A stretch of 64,000 nt of DNA from G963675935 sp963823895 (GCA_963823895.1 CAWGNG010000023.1:310001-374000), one strand, 5' to 3'; positions 34,419 through 44,223 are shown, numbered from the stretch's first letter. Numbers and translations: made by a program. Notes: generated by a model from the sequence alone, not told the origin.

Positions 34419-35213
34419 ATGAACGCACCGCAAGTCAAAACCGAGTCCACCGACATCGTTTGCCGGCTGGCGGCCGGCAGCCGGATCAAGCTCGTTGGCT
34501 TGGGAGGGGTCGGCTGCATTGTGCTGGAATTCCTGGGCATGTTCCTCAAGAGCCTGCGGCGCGGCATTCGCCTGGTCCTGGTCGACGGCGACGTCTTCGA
34601 GCCCGGCAACACGTCCCGCATGAATTTCGAGACGATGGGCAACAAGGCCGAAGTCAAGGCCGCCGAAACGGCCGCGGCCCTGGGCACAAGCGACGTGACC
34701 GTGATCGCCGTGCCCGAGTTCGTCGATCGGGAAAATGTCGGCCGGGTGATCCTGCCGGGCGATTACGTGCTGTTGTGCGTTGACAACCACGTTACGCGAC
34801 GAATCGTCTCCGAGCACTGCGGCACGCTATCCGACGTGGCCCTGTTCAGCGGCGGCAACGACGGGGTCGCGCCGCCTGCGCAGCGCGGCAGCTATGGCAA
34901 CGTGCAGATTGCCATCCGCCGCGGGGGCCGCGATCGGACGGTCCCGATCACGCAGTACCACCCCGAGATCGCCCAGGCCGCCGGCAAGCTTCCCAGCGAT
35001 CAAGACTGCGGGCAACTTGCACTCTCGCTGCCGCAAATCCTGTTTACCAACTTGAGCGTGGCCAGTTCGATGCTCAACGCATTTTTCGCTTACAGTTGCG
35101 GCCGGCTGGCGTACCAGGAGGTTCAGTTCGACATCCTCGATGCGCGTTGGCTGCCGCAGTTCCCCTTGACGCCGGAACAGATTCCGGAAGTGCTGCCCGG
35201 CCCGGCAGAATAA
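34419..35213 (+). CDS. Second ThiF-family E1-like protein
   Basis: The 264-residue protein is a compact ThiF/E1 adenylation domain: IKLVGLGGVGCIVLEFLGMF (GxGxxG near residue 27), LVLVDGDVFEPGNTSRMNFE (the conserved Asp and Asn/Arg that hold ATP), VLLCVDNHVTRRIVSEHC, and SDQDCGQLALSLPQILFTNL. It lacks the zinc-ribbon extension of the first E1 and resembles PRTRC-type ThiF proteins. With the preceding JAB and Ubl/E2_D genes it forms a compact second module. ATG 34419 lies 3 bp after the JAB stop. This is the last gene of the block. Confidence 0.82.
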   Translation: MNAPQVKTESTDIVCRLAAGSRIKLVGLGGVGCIVLEFLGMFLKSLRRGIRLVLVDGDVFEPGNTSRMNFETMGNKAEVKAAETAAALGTSDVTVIAVPEFVDRENVGRVILPGDYVLLCVDNHVTRRIVSEHCGTLSDVALFSGGNDGVAPPAQRGSYGNVQIAIRRGGRDRTVPITQYHPEIAQAAGKLPSDQDCGQLALSLPQILFTNLSVASSMLNAFFAYSCGRLAYQEVQFDILDARWLPQFPLTPEQIPEVLPGPAE

Positions 35214-35585
35214 CCTCTCTAAGAAACATTGCAGCACACCAGCAAGAAGGAACATCCTGTTATTTGTGCCGAGGCGAATTCTGTGGAACCGCTTGTCGAC
35301 AAAATCAGTTCGAGGAACTGCTATCACGCACCGTAACCGTTCACGGGCCGGGGACAGTCCCGTTTTCGCGGACTTCGCCGCGAAAAATCGGCGTTTACAC
35401 CAAAGTCCGATCCCAGACCCTTTCTACCCATTCTGGTTGATCCTGAGCGGCAGCCGATTGGTGAAACCGGCCCTGTCTGAGGAGAGGAGATGGAACTTTC
35501 TTTCCCTCAACCCTGGCATTACAATAGAGTCTTCTTTCATTCCGAGCGCCGCATTTCCCACCGGCGTTTGCAGGAGACCATTGCG
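35214..35585. other. Intergenic region with 9-bp hairpin after the Ubl block
   Basis: The 372-bp gap has no convincing gene. TTTTCGCGG (35363-35371) and CCGCGAAAA (35378-35386) form a perfect 9-bp hairpin with a 6-nt loop, preceded by GGGGACAGTCCC. No T-run follows, so it is not a classical terminator; it resembles a dispersed palindromic repeat. The promoter of the GH127-like gene should lie at 35400-35580. Confidence 0.5.
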
Positions 35586-38117
35586 ATGTCGCGCATCCTA
35601 CGCTCTGTGCTTGCATTGATTGCCGTCTGTGTGACATCGGGCCGGGCCTCCGCCGAAAATGCTGCGTCGGAATGGCCGCCGATGAGCCTGCCGTCGGCCA
35701 AGGCCGTGAAACTCTCAGGCTTTCTGGGCGAGTCGCTGGCTCGCGGCGTGGCGCGTCTGGCCGAACCGCCGTACAGCGAATCGTGACTTCGGGCCGATGT
35801 CTCATTCGAAATGGACCGGATATTCACGAACTACAGCGGCGACGCCTCCGGGCGGTTCCTGGAACTGGCCTCACTTACACGCACGCCGGGCCGCTCTTCG
35901 CCGGCTGCCTTGGCCCCGTTATTGGGAACCATCGCCCGGCACCAAAAGGCGGACGGGCATTTCGGTGTCGACCTGGACCTGAGCAAACCGATGCCGAAGG
36001 GCGCACCGCCGATCCCGATGCTCTGGGGCAATGCCCGGCTGCTCGTCGGGCTACTGGCCGCGTCGCAGGAGTTTCACGATGAAAGCTTGCTTGCCGCCGC
36101 CCGGCGGCTGGGCGACTTCTATGTAAACTCCGCCGATCAACTCTGCACACCTGCCCGCGAGGCCGACTATCGTTCGAGCGGCAGCGGCGGCGACGGCTAC
36201 ATGTGTTGCTACTTCCCGGCGATCGAGGGCTTGGTCAGCCTCCATCGCGCTACCGGCGAGGCCCGCTACCTAAAACAGGCCGAACGAATGGCCGAGTTCT
36301 TCGCCAGGTTCGACGTTCTGCCGGTCGAACATAGCCACGGGAACCTATGCGCTTGGCGGGGGATCTTGATGCTGTACGACGTGACAAGGGAGCGGAAATA
36401 CCTGGAGCGGGCGCGGGCCAAATGGACCGCCGCGATGCTTGGCGGTTTTGTCTGGCCGTTGGGCGGCGTGGGCGAACACTGGTATGTGTCCTTCAACGGC
36501 GACGAGGGGTGCAGCGAGTCCGACTGGCTGCGTTTCAACCTCGATCTATGGCGATTTACCGGAGAGGTATGCTATCTGGAGATGGCCGAGCGATTGCTGC
36601 GGAATCAGTACCTGATGAACCAGTGTCCCAACGGCGGGTTTGGCATGTGCCACGTCGACGGCGACTCGGCCGGCCCGATTGGCACGGACGGCATGCTCGA
36701 CGAGTGGCCTTTCTGCTGTAGTTTCCACGGCCCTTTGGGGCTTCATTTCCTCAAGGGCTATTTGGCGACCGGTTCGCAGCGGGGCGTGTTCGTCGACTTT
36801 CCGTTCGACTTCACCGCGCCGGTTCACGCCGCCCAGCGAGACTGGCTCGTCAAGGTACAAAGCAAGTGCGAGGCGTCTAAAAATCGGACGATCCTTGAAA
36901 TTGAGATGGCCCCGCAAGGCGGCGACGCTTCGGCGGCGACAACGTTATGGGTCCGAGTGCCGCAATGGACGACGTCCCAGCGGGTCACCAGCGGAGATGG
37001 CAAGATATTGAAAGCCGCCGGAGGGTACGTCGGCATCGAACGCACGTTCGCGGCGGACGAAAAAGTCACGCTTGAATTTCAAACGGCTCTGGCTGTCGAA
37101 GGCCGACGCTTCGAAAGGCTCCGGGTTGCTCCGGGCAAAGTGTCTCGCTTGCGGGACGTCGCGTTGCTCAGCGGGCCGGACCTGATGTTCGCCGCTCCAG
37201 TGGCCGCCGCCGGCCGGCCGGTCCTGTTGGCCACAATCGACGGCGCGGGACGCCTGAGTTTTCCGGCTTGCGCGGATGGCGGGTACGCCACCGTGGCGCT
37301 GCCGAACATCGACGCCGACAACGCGGCGATTTCCCGGTCGCTGGTGTCGGGAAGTCCCGTGTTTGTTCGGCGCTGGTCGGGCATGTTCTCCCACCGCCGC
37401 TCGACGCTCATGTGTCGCTATGTGGTGGCGATGTCGGATTTCAACAACGCCGCGCTGGCTCCTCCGCGGCGCTCGGCCTTTCAGTTCGATTTGGTTGTCG
37501 TGCCGGCCGACTCGATCGCAACTGGCGTTGGCCCGTTGGGCGAGCGCGCCCGGCAGTCGGCCAGCCGGCTGACGGGACCATTCTTCGGCGAGAACCTGGA
37601 GAAGCAGCCCGAGGCGTGGTTGAGCCGGCCCGGTTGGGAGTTCACGGCCCAAGGGCTGCGCGTTGCCGGCGGCGACGTCGGGTTGCTCGATGGCGACGAT
37701 TATCGGGATTATCGGCTTGAGTTCGACCTTGTGCTGCCCAAGGAGGGGAAAGGGATGGCGGGCTGGCTGGTTCGAGCGAAGGACGCCGACAACCTGCTGA
37801 TGTTCCAACTTCAAACGGCCGACAGCCCCCTCGATCTGCCGCAGTACAAGACCCGCCCCAACACGTTGCGGCCACACGTGCGAAGGGAAGGCAAGTGGCA
37901 GGTGCTCGAACCGGTGGCGCTGCCGAAGGAGGTTCGCCGCGGTGAGACGCACCACATCGCCGTGGAATGCCGCCGCGGCACCGTCGAAGTGTTCCTGGAT
38001 GGTCAGAGTATCCATCGGGCAGTCCATGACTTCGAGGGTGGCACAGTCGGATTCCGTGCCTCCGGGCCGGACGAGTTGGGGCTTTATCGGCATATCAGTT
38101 TGCGAAGGCTGAAATAA
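35586..38117 (+). pseudogene. GH127-like (DUF1680) secreted protein with in-frame TGA
   Basis: A signal peptide (SRILRSVLALIAVCVTSGRA) is followed by VKLSGFLGESLARGVARL, then an in-frame TGA at 35784-35786 and, in the same frame, LRADVSFEMDRIFTN. Replacing TGA by TGG (Trp) gives one protein of about 843 residues. The main part is an (alpha/alpha)6 barrel with the GH127 signature WPFCCSFHGPLGL (Cys pair of the zinc-Cys active site) and WVRVPQW in the beta domain. Residues near the end (GWEFTAQGLRVAGGDVGLL, LEFDLVLPKEGKGMAGWLVR) form a concanavalin-like domain. It would act on arabinofuranosides or related sugars outside the cytoplasm. It is a pseudogene as read, with a single point change or error responsible. 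Confidence 0.8.
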
Positions 38118-38167
38118 GGCTGGAAGGTGGACGAGGATCTCCTTTCGTGCTGGCAGATATCCACTGT

Positions 38168-38547
38168 CTAGTACCCCGTCCACAGAAACCGATTCGGATT
38201 GCCAACTGGGCCAGTTGGCGTGTCAACAATCGTTGCTTCGATGCGCTGCCTGATTGGCCTTTTTTCATCTTTCGCCAACTGTAGCTTGCGGATTTCGCCG
38301 ACCCGGAGAGTGTTGCCAAGGATCTTCAGAGCATGGAGCAGGCTGTACCGCACGGCGAAACAGGTGGCCGGCTTCGGCCCTCGATGTCGGCTGTGTATTC
38401 ATCTGCCAGAACAGAGAACGGCTGGTTGAGCCACTCCCGGCCACTTGCCAATTCTCGCTTCCGACGAGCAACGAGCGCCTTGAGTTTTCGCCCGGCGACT
38501 TTGTAGTCCTGGTCCAGAGACTCGCGCTTGCCGTCTAGAATCAACAT
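38168..38547 (-). pseudogene. Small hypothetical protein, frameshifted
   Basis: Two minus-strand frames join. The first (from ATG 38547) reads MLILDGKRESLDQDYKVAGR and WLNQPFSVLADEYTADIEGR; near 38365 the coding signal moves to a frame that reads AVRYSLLHALKILGNTLRVG, QRIEATIVDTPTGPVGNPN and stops at TAG 38168. Together they give about 126 residues. I do not recognise the family. The two parts have good codon usage and join without overlap, which supports one broken gene. It lies between two convergently or co-oriented sugar-enzyme genes. Confidence 0.5.
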
Positions 38548-38799
38548 GCCTTCTCACGGCAACACTACACTTGGCAGACCGGATTCTCGGAAACTTTTTG
38601 GGGAGCTTGACAAAGCCAGAAGCCGCAGCGAAGATCGTATCTATTGGGCTGCCGCAGTGGGGTTCCGCTGGCCACGACAAACATGCGGAACCCGTGAACG
38701 CTTACTCGAAATGTTACTATCGAGGTACTGCCGGCCACGGCGAATCCCGCCGCAAACCTTCCAACCGCATCTTCTTCCTGCCGTTGAGGAGCAATCGCC

Positions 38800-41496
38800 A
38801 TGGATCGAAGATCCTTGCCGCTAGTCGGCGCCTTGTTGATCCTGATCTCGGTATCAGCCAGCCGGGCCGAGGTCATCGTCAAAACGGAACAGGTCAATGC
38901 GGCCAATCCGGCCGGCAAGGTTAAGACCATCCCCGAACCATCCAAGTCGGATATCGCGTCGCCGCCCAAGGTCACCGACGTGTGGGTCGCCTTCAAGACG
39001 CATTTTGATATCGGCTATACCGATACAATCGAAGGCGTTCTGCGGAAGTACCGGGTGAAGATGATGGACAGCGCGCTGGGGATCATCGATCAAGAGCGGC
39101 AATTGCCGCCGGAAAAACGCTTTGTCTGGATCATTCCGGGTTGGCCGCTGACGCACATCCTCGGGCCGAAACAAGAGCCGGCCCGCAAGCCGCGCATCGA
39201 GCAGGCGTTGCGGGAAGGGACGCTCGCGGTCCAGGCCCTGCCGTTCAGTCTGCACACGGAATCGAGTGACCTGGAAGACTTGGTGCGGGGAATGCGATTC
39301 TCATCGGCGATCGCCCGCAAGTACGGCCGGCCGCTGCCGATCGCGGCCAAGATGACGGACGTGCCCTGCCACTCGTGGGTATGGCCAACCATTTTGGCCC
39401 ATGCCGGAGTAAAGTTCCTGCAGATCGGCAGCAATGGCGCCAGCGGCCATTTGCGCCTCCCGCATTTATTCTGGTGGGAAGGCCCGGATGGCTCGCGCAT
39501 CCTCTGCAATTACACGCCGGACTATGGTTCCAACATGGCAGTGCCAAGCGACTGGCCTAGCAAGAACTACCTTGCCATGATTATGACCGGCGACAATCAG
39601 GGACCGCCCTCGCTGGCAGAGGTGGAAAATCTGCGGCAATATGCAGCGAAGAACATGCCGGGCATTCGCGTCCATTTCGGCGACCTCGACGATTTTGCCC
39701 GCGGCGTGCTGGCCGAGAAGCCCGAGTTGCCGGTCGTCCGCGCCGACATGCCCGACACCTGGATCCACGGCTGGCTCTCGATGCCGATCGAATCGAAGGC
39801 GGCCCGCACGGCCCATCCTCTACAGCCGGCAGTCGAGGCGCTTGACACCCAACTTCGCGCCTGGGGACTGACCACTGGCGACCTTGCGCCTGCGCTGACC
39901 GAGGCCTACGAGCAGAGCGTCCTCTACAGCGAGCATACCTTTGGGCCTGCCGCCCCAAATATGGGGTCGTGGAACAGCGGCACCCTGCGCGACCTATACG
40001 GCGCCGCCTGGAAGGCCGCTTATGATCGAGGCGCTTATAAGAAATACGAGCAGGTCTTCGACGGCAAGCGGGCCTATGCCCGCAAGGAGGCGGAGATCGT
40101 CCACCGCGAGCTTGGCAGCCGGCTGGATCTGTTGGCTAGGTCGGTTAAGACTGCCGGTCCGCGGGTCGTCGTCTACAACGCCCTGCCTTGGCCGCGCTCC
40201 GGCACGGCCGAGATTTCCTCTCAGCCCGGCAAGTTCATTTATGCCGAGGACGTGCCTGCGAACGGTTACAAGACCTATCCGGCAACGAGTGGCACGGGCA
40301 TCTTGCCCGTGGAACAAAAGCACGTGGGTCAGGCCGGAAAGCCTGACATACGGCTCGACACGCCATTTTACCGCGTGGAGTTCGACCTGCGGCGCGGCGG
40401 CATCGCGTCGCTGGTCGAGAAAAGGACCGGGCGCGAGCTGGACGATCGCACCAGCCCTTACGCCTTGGGCCAATTCCTGCACGAGCGTTTCAGCAACCAG
40501 CAGATGGCCGATTTCACCCGTGCCTACTCGCGCGGATTCAGCTTTGCCCGCGGCGGCCCGCCAGCGGATGCAACGCATGTCGCGCTGACCCCGCCGTCCT
40601 GGAATTTGGCCGTCGAGCAGACGGGGAATGCCGATATTGCTACGCTGACCGCGACCGATACGCTCGGCCTGGCGCAAGGCATCGCGCTGGTCGTCACCTT
40701 GCCCCACGCAGAGCCCTGGGTAGATGTCGAATGGCGCGTGACTGAGAAGACTCCCGATCCCGTTCCGGAGGGCGGTTGGCTCTGCTTCCCGCTGGCTGTG
40801 AATCAACCGCATTACACGCTAGGACGACTGGGCGGACCGATCGATCCGCTCAAGGAGATCGTTCCGGGCGCGAACAAGGATTACTTCTGCCTGAACACGG
40901 GACTCACGATCCGCGGCAACGACCCAAGCGGCGTGGGGATCTGCCCCATCGATTCGCCTTGTGTGAGCCTTGGTGAGCCTGGACTGTGGCGATATTCCCA
41001 GGCTTTCCGGCCTGAGAAGCCGACGGTTTTCGTCAATCTGTATAACAACGAGTGGAACACCAACTTCCCCGAGTGGCAGGACGGCACCTGGACGAGCCGC
41101 GTGCGTCTCTGGCCGACGCAAGGCGACGATTACGGCAAGAACCTGACCGTGCCCGCCTGGGAAGCCCGCTTGCCGCTGCTGGCCGCGGCGGCTGAGGGCC
41201 CCGCTGGATCGTTGCCAGCGGTCCAGTCCGGTCTAAGCGTCTCGCGGCCCGGCGTGCTCGTGACCGCCTTCGGCCCCGATCCGGACTTCGTAAACAAGGG
41301 GACGCTGCTGCGGGTCTGGGATCAGAGCGGCGCCAGCGGTGAGCTTGCGGTAAATCTGCCGCCGGGCTTCCAAGCCGCTTCCGCCACAGCGGTTGATTTA
41401 CGCGGCGAGAAGAGCGGCTCGCCCATTCCGATCAAAGACGGCAGGCTCATTTTCGACCTGCGCGCCTACTCCCCGGCTTCATTCATCCTCGACTGA
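38800..41496 (+). CDS. GH38-like (DUF5054) secreted protein
   Basis: The 898-residue protein has a signal peptide (RSLPLVGALLILISVSASRA) and the GH38-type N-terminal domain: VWVAFKTHFDIGYTDTIEG (catalytic-site His and Asp in HFDIGYT), FVWIIPGWPLTHIL, LPFSLHTESSDLEDLVRG and IHGWLSMPI. The C-terminal beta domains follow from about residue 440. The type matches DUF5054 proteins distantly related to alpha-mannosidases. At residues about 499-520 the frame passes through a palindromic DNA repeat (encoding GTGILPVEQKHVGQAGKPDI), which looks like an insertion tolerated in a loop. The last 30 codons are repeated at 43361. Confidence 0.82.
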   Translation: MDRRSLPLVGALLILISVSASRAEVIVKTEQVNAANPAGKVKTIPEPSKSDIASPPKVTDVWVAFKTHFDIGYTDTIEGVLRKYRVKMMDSALGIIDQERQLPPEKRFVWIIPGWPLTHILGPKQEPARKPRIEQALREGTLAVQALPFSLHTESSDLEDLVRGMRFSSAIARKYGRPLPIAAKMTDVPCHSWVWPTILAHAGVKFLQIGSNGASGHLRLPHLFWWEGPDGSRILCNYTPDYGSNMAVPSDWPSKNYLAMIMTGDNQGPPSLAEVENLRQYAAKNMPGIRVHFGDLDDFARGVLAEKPELPVVRADMPDTWIHGWLSMPIESKAARTAHPLQPAVEALDTQLRAWGLTTGDLAPALTEAYEQSVLYSEHTFGPAAPNMGSWNSGTLRDLYGAAWKAAYDRGAYKKYEQVFDGKRAYARKEAEIVHRELGSRLDLLARSVKTAGPRVVVYNALPWPRSGTAEISSQPGKFIYAEDVPANGYKTYPATSGTGILPVEQKHVGQAGKPDIRLDTPFYRVEFDLRRGGIASLVEKRTGRELDDRTSPYALGQFLHERFSNQQMADFTRAYSRGFSFARGGPPADATHVALTPPSWNLAVEQTGNADIATLTATDTLGLAQGIALVVTLPHAEPWVDVEWRVTEKTPDPVPEGGWLCFPLAVNQPHYTLGRLGGPIDPLKEIVPGANKDYFCLNTGLTIRGNDPSGVGICPIDSPCVSLGEPGLWRYSQAFRPEKPTVFVNLYNNEWNTNFPEWQDGTWTSRVRLWPTQGDDYGKNLTVPAWEARLPLLAAAAEGPAGSLPAVQSGLSVSRPGVLVTAFGPDPDFVNKGTLLRVWDQSGASGELAVNLPPGFQAASATAVDLRGEKSGSPIPIKDGRLIFDLRAYSPASFILD
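40290..40352. repeat. Palindromic repeat embedded in a coding sequence
   Basis: GGCACGGGCATCTTGCCC at about 40293-40312 has the same core as the intergenic repeat at 1353-1439, and GGTCAGGCCGGAAAGCCTGACA at about 40327-40348 is a second palindrome. Both lie within the GH38-like frame and keep it open. The encoded GILPV is a signature of this repeat type when translated (the copy at 1353 also encodes STGILPV in one frame). Confidence 0.8.
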
Positions 41497-41728
41497 AACG
41501 GGTGTACGTGGACATCGACACGTTCGAGGCCACTTTCTAATCTCCAGCGACGCCCGTCGGCCGTGGGCGGTGCGCGCCTGCCGCGCGAAACACCGCCAGT
41601 CGAGTCGCGTTTTCGTGGCATCACCGCCCGGCAATGCCGCCCATGAAGCCCAGAAATGGCCACCTTGATTCACCACCTCCTACTGGCTATACTCAGTCCT
41701 GTGAGTGAAGTCAAATTTCCTATCAGTG
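41405..41728 (+). repeat. 324-bp direct repeat, copy 1
   Basis: This copy covers the last 30 codons of the GH38-like gene and 232 bp after it. It matches 43361-43684 without length change and with few substitutions (for example AAAGACGGCAGG against AAGGACGGGAGG). The two copies bracket the TPR gene and a palindromic repeat. The downstream part includes CACCACCTCCTACTGGCTAT and GTGAGTGAAGTCAAATTTCC. Confidence 0.9.
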
Positions 41729-41732
41729 CATA

Positions 41733-43098
41733 ATGCAAAAAGTAACAGTTTTCTTCTGGCTTTCCTTGTTTGCCATGTTTGGCGACGCGCGTTTTGCGTT
41801 AGGCGAAATCGCCGCATCAGATTCGAACGTCGAAAGAGGCACCAAATTCTACGACCAGGGCCGTTACGACGACGCGATCAAGGCATTCGCCGAGGCGATC
41901 CAAAGGGATCCTCGAAATGTCGCGGCCTACGTCGGACGTGCAAGGGCGTACGGCCAGCGAGGTGACTTGAAGAGGTCACAGGCGGATTGCAACGAAGCAA
42001 TCCGTCTCGACCCTCAGTGTGCCGGTGCCTACCGGTGTCGCGCCTTGAATTACTGCGACATGGGCGACACACAAAAGGCGTTGGATGCTGCCAATCAGGC
42101 GGTACGATTAGCGCCAAATACTGCGAGTGTACTCTCGTGTCGCGCAGCAGTGTATGATTCTTGCGGCAAGGTCGATCTTGCCATACGGGACGCTGCTGAA
42201 GTGGTCAGACTCAGTCCGAACGTCGCTGATTCATTCTACAACAGGGGCGTACTTTATGCGAAAACGCACGACTACCCGCGCGCCCTGGCCGATTACAACG
42301 AAGCGATACGCTTAAACCGTAACTGTATCGAGGCTCTGGTCAATCGTAGTAGTGCATATCAGGCGCTAGGCAATTATGAGCAGGCGATAGCTGACGCAAC
42401 CGAGGCAATCCGCCTGGATCCAAAATGCGGGCTTGCATATTACAACCGCAGCACGGCATATAAGAAAAAGCACCAATATGAAGGGGCGATTTCCGATGCG
42501 TCGCAGGCGATTAGATTGTCTGGGAAGGACGTCAGGGGATACCGATTACGAGCGTCCATATTCTTGGAGTCGAGCGAATGTGAAAAAGCGTTGGCTGATT
42601 GCAATGCGGCGCTGCGGATTGCCCCCGGCGACATCAGGACGATGGGCTTGCGGAGTTCCATTTACGGGTCGTTGGGAAGATACGAAGAGGCAATCGCTGC
42701 CGCAACAACCGTGATCCGTCAATCCTCTGATAACTCCGGCAAGGTAACGGGATTCTGTTTTCGTGGACTTGCATATAATGGAAACAGTCAGCCGTCAGAA
42801 GCCGAGGCGGATTTAAAGGAGGCAATCCGGTTGGATCCGCAGTGCGTTCTGGCATACGATGGTCTGGGACGCCTCTGCGCGCCAGGACCGTGCTGATGAA
42901 GCCATCGCGGCGTTCAGTAAACTGATTGGACTTTTGCCACAGCATGCGCGGTTCTATTATGTGTTTCGTGCTCAGATGTACGAGCGTAAAGGTGACAGAC
43001 AGAAGGCTGCCGATGATTATGCGACGGCCAAGAAGCTTGGCTACAAGCAGGGCGAACCATTCCCGCGTCTGCCGTTTATTGTGGATGTGGACGACTGA
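41733..43098 (+). pseudogene. Secreted TPR-repeat protein, frameshifted near C-terminus
   Basis: The first frame (ATG 41733) has a signal peptide-like start (MQKVTVFFWLSLFAMFGDAR) and about ten TPR units of 34 residues, e.g. GTKFYDQGRYDDAIKAFAEA, NRGVLYAKTHDYPRALADYN and NRSSAYQALGNYEQAIADAT. The frame ends at 42896 with non-TPR residues; homology continues in another frame from about 42880 (ARQDRADEAIAAFSKLIGLL, MYERKGDRQKAADDYATAK) to TGA 43098. The break lies in the CGCGCC run. Restored length is about 454 residues. TPR proteins mediate protein-protein contacts. It is flanked by the 324-bp repeats, which suggests insertion or local rearrangement. Confidence 0.75.
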
Positions 43099-43160
43099 GG
43101 TTGAAGGTGTCCTTCCTAAGTGGCATGGGACAAGGAGGCAAATTGGCTTCCGCTCTTTGC

Positions 43161-43357
43161 GCGGGTGGCCCCGATAGCTTGCCTATCGGAGTGCCGAAGG
43201 CACGCGAGGGCTTTGGGCAAGGCATGAACCCTCTTGCGGCTGCGCCGCCCCGATAGCTTGCCTATCGGGGTGCCGAAGGCACGCGAGGGCTTTGGGCATG
43301 GCGTGAACCCTCTTGCGGCTGCGCCGCCCCGATAGACGAGCTATCGGGGCCACCCGC
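43161..43357. repeat. Palindromic repeat with internal tandem unit
   Basis: Outer arms GCGGGTGGCCCCGATAG and CTATCGGGGCCACCCGC are inverted copies. Inside, a unit of about 77 bp (GTGCCGAAGGCACGCGAGGG through GCCGCCCCGATAGCTTGCC) is repeated twice. The same element with a single unit lies at 44478-44597. The gap 43099-43906 (808 bp) holds this element, copy 2 of the 324-bp repeat, and about 220 bp in which I see no gene. Confidence 0.85.
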
Positions 43358-43360
43358 GCC

Positions 43361-43684
43361 GCGAGAAGACCGGCTCGCCCATTCCGATCAAGGACGGGAG
43401 GCTCATTTTCGAGCTGCACGCCTACTCCCCGGCTTCATTCATCCTCGACTGAAACGGGTGTACGTGGACATCGACACGTTCGAGGCCACTTTCTAATCTC
43501 CAGCGACGCCCGCCGGCGGTGGGCGGTGCGCGCCTGCCGCGCGAAACACCGCCAGTCGAGCCGCGTTTTCGTGGCATCACCGCCCGGCAATGCCGCCCAT
43601 GAAGCCCAGAAATGGCCACCTTGATTCACCACCTCCTACTGGCTATACTCAGTCCTGTGAGTGAAGTCAAATTTCCTATCAGTG
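43361..43684 (+). repeat. 324-bp direct repeat, copy 2
   Basis: This copy repeats 41405-41728, including a stretch that encodes the end of the GH38-like protein (SPIPIKDGRLIFELHAYSPA and its stop), but here without any upstream gene body. It begins directly at the edge of the palindromic element ending at 43357, so a recombination junction probably lies at 43358-43361. Confidence 0.9.
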
Positions 43685-43906
43685 GCCCTGGCGGCAGGAC
43701 GTTCGCCGGCTTACAGGCGTTGGAGTCGGGTGGGCTTCGCGCCACATTGATGGCCGCCGTGCAACGGTCGGTGGAACTAGGCAGGAGGGATTAGGGATTT
43801 GAGATTGGTTTAGCCGCCGCGTCCACGCGGCGAATTCGCTTGGCCGGCAACCTGTTGCCCGCCAATGTTCACGCCCAACTCGAAAGAGATGGAAAGGACG
43901 TCCCCC

Positions 43907-44212
43907 ATGCCTGACGAAGGAAACGCAAAACGAATCACCGCAGAGTTCAACATTGTTTTGTTCTTGTTCTCCTTTGGCGTGGCATTCGTCAAATTCATTG
44001 CTTCCGAGAAGGCCAAGAATGCGACTGTGACCGGACTACTCATGTCGAGCGCTCTCGATGCCGTGCTCGTCGTTGCGGTCTTACTGATTGGCGCCTTTTT
44101 CGTTAAGGAATTCTGGGATCGGCTGATATCGAGTCTCTTTCCCATCCGAAATCTCGACTACCAAGAAGCCATCGCAATTCTCCTTATTATCGGCATCCTG
44201 TTTTCGAGGTGA
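43907..44212 (+). CDS. Small membrane protein
   Basis: The protein of about 101 residues starts at ATG 43907, behind GGAAAGGACG. It has three hydrophobic stretches: NIVLFLFSFGVAFVKFIAS, LDAVLVVAVLLIGAFFVKEF and EAIAILLIIGILFSR at the very end. A longer start at 43865 is possible but lacks a good ribosome site. No family is recognised. The next small gene begins 11 bp later, so the two are probably co-transcribed. Confidence 0.6.
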   Translation: MPDEGNAKRITAEFNIVLFLFSFGVAFVKFIASEKAKNATVTGLLMSSALDAVLVVAVLLIGAFFVKEFWDRLISSLFPIRNLDYQEAIAILLIIGILFSR

Positions 44213-44223
44213 AATCGTAAGCC

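Noticed and set aside
35784..35786. Selenocysteine codon
   Set aside because: GH127-like proteins have no Sec at this position, Trp fits the context, and no following stem-loop of the bacterial type was evident.
43161..43357. Possible tRNA or structured RNA gene
   Set aside because: The fold is a simple long inverted repeat with tandem units; no cloverleaf or conserved tRNA bases.
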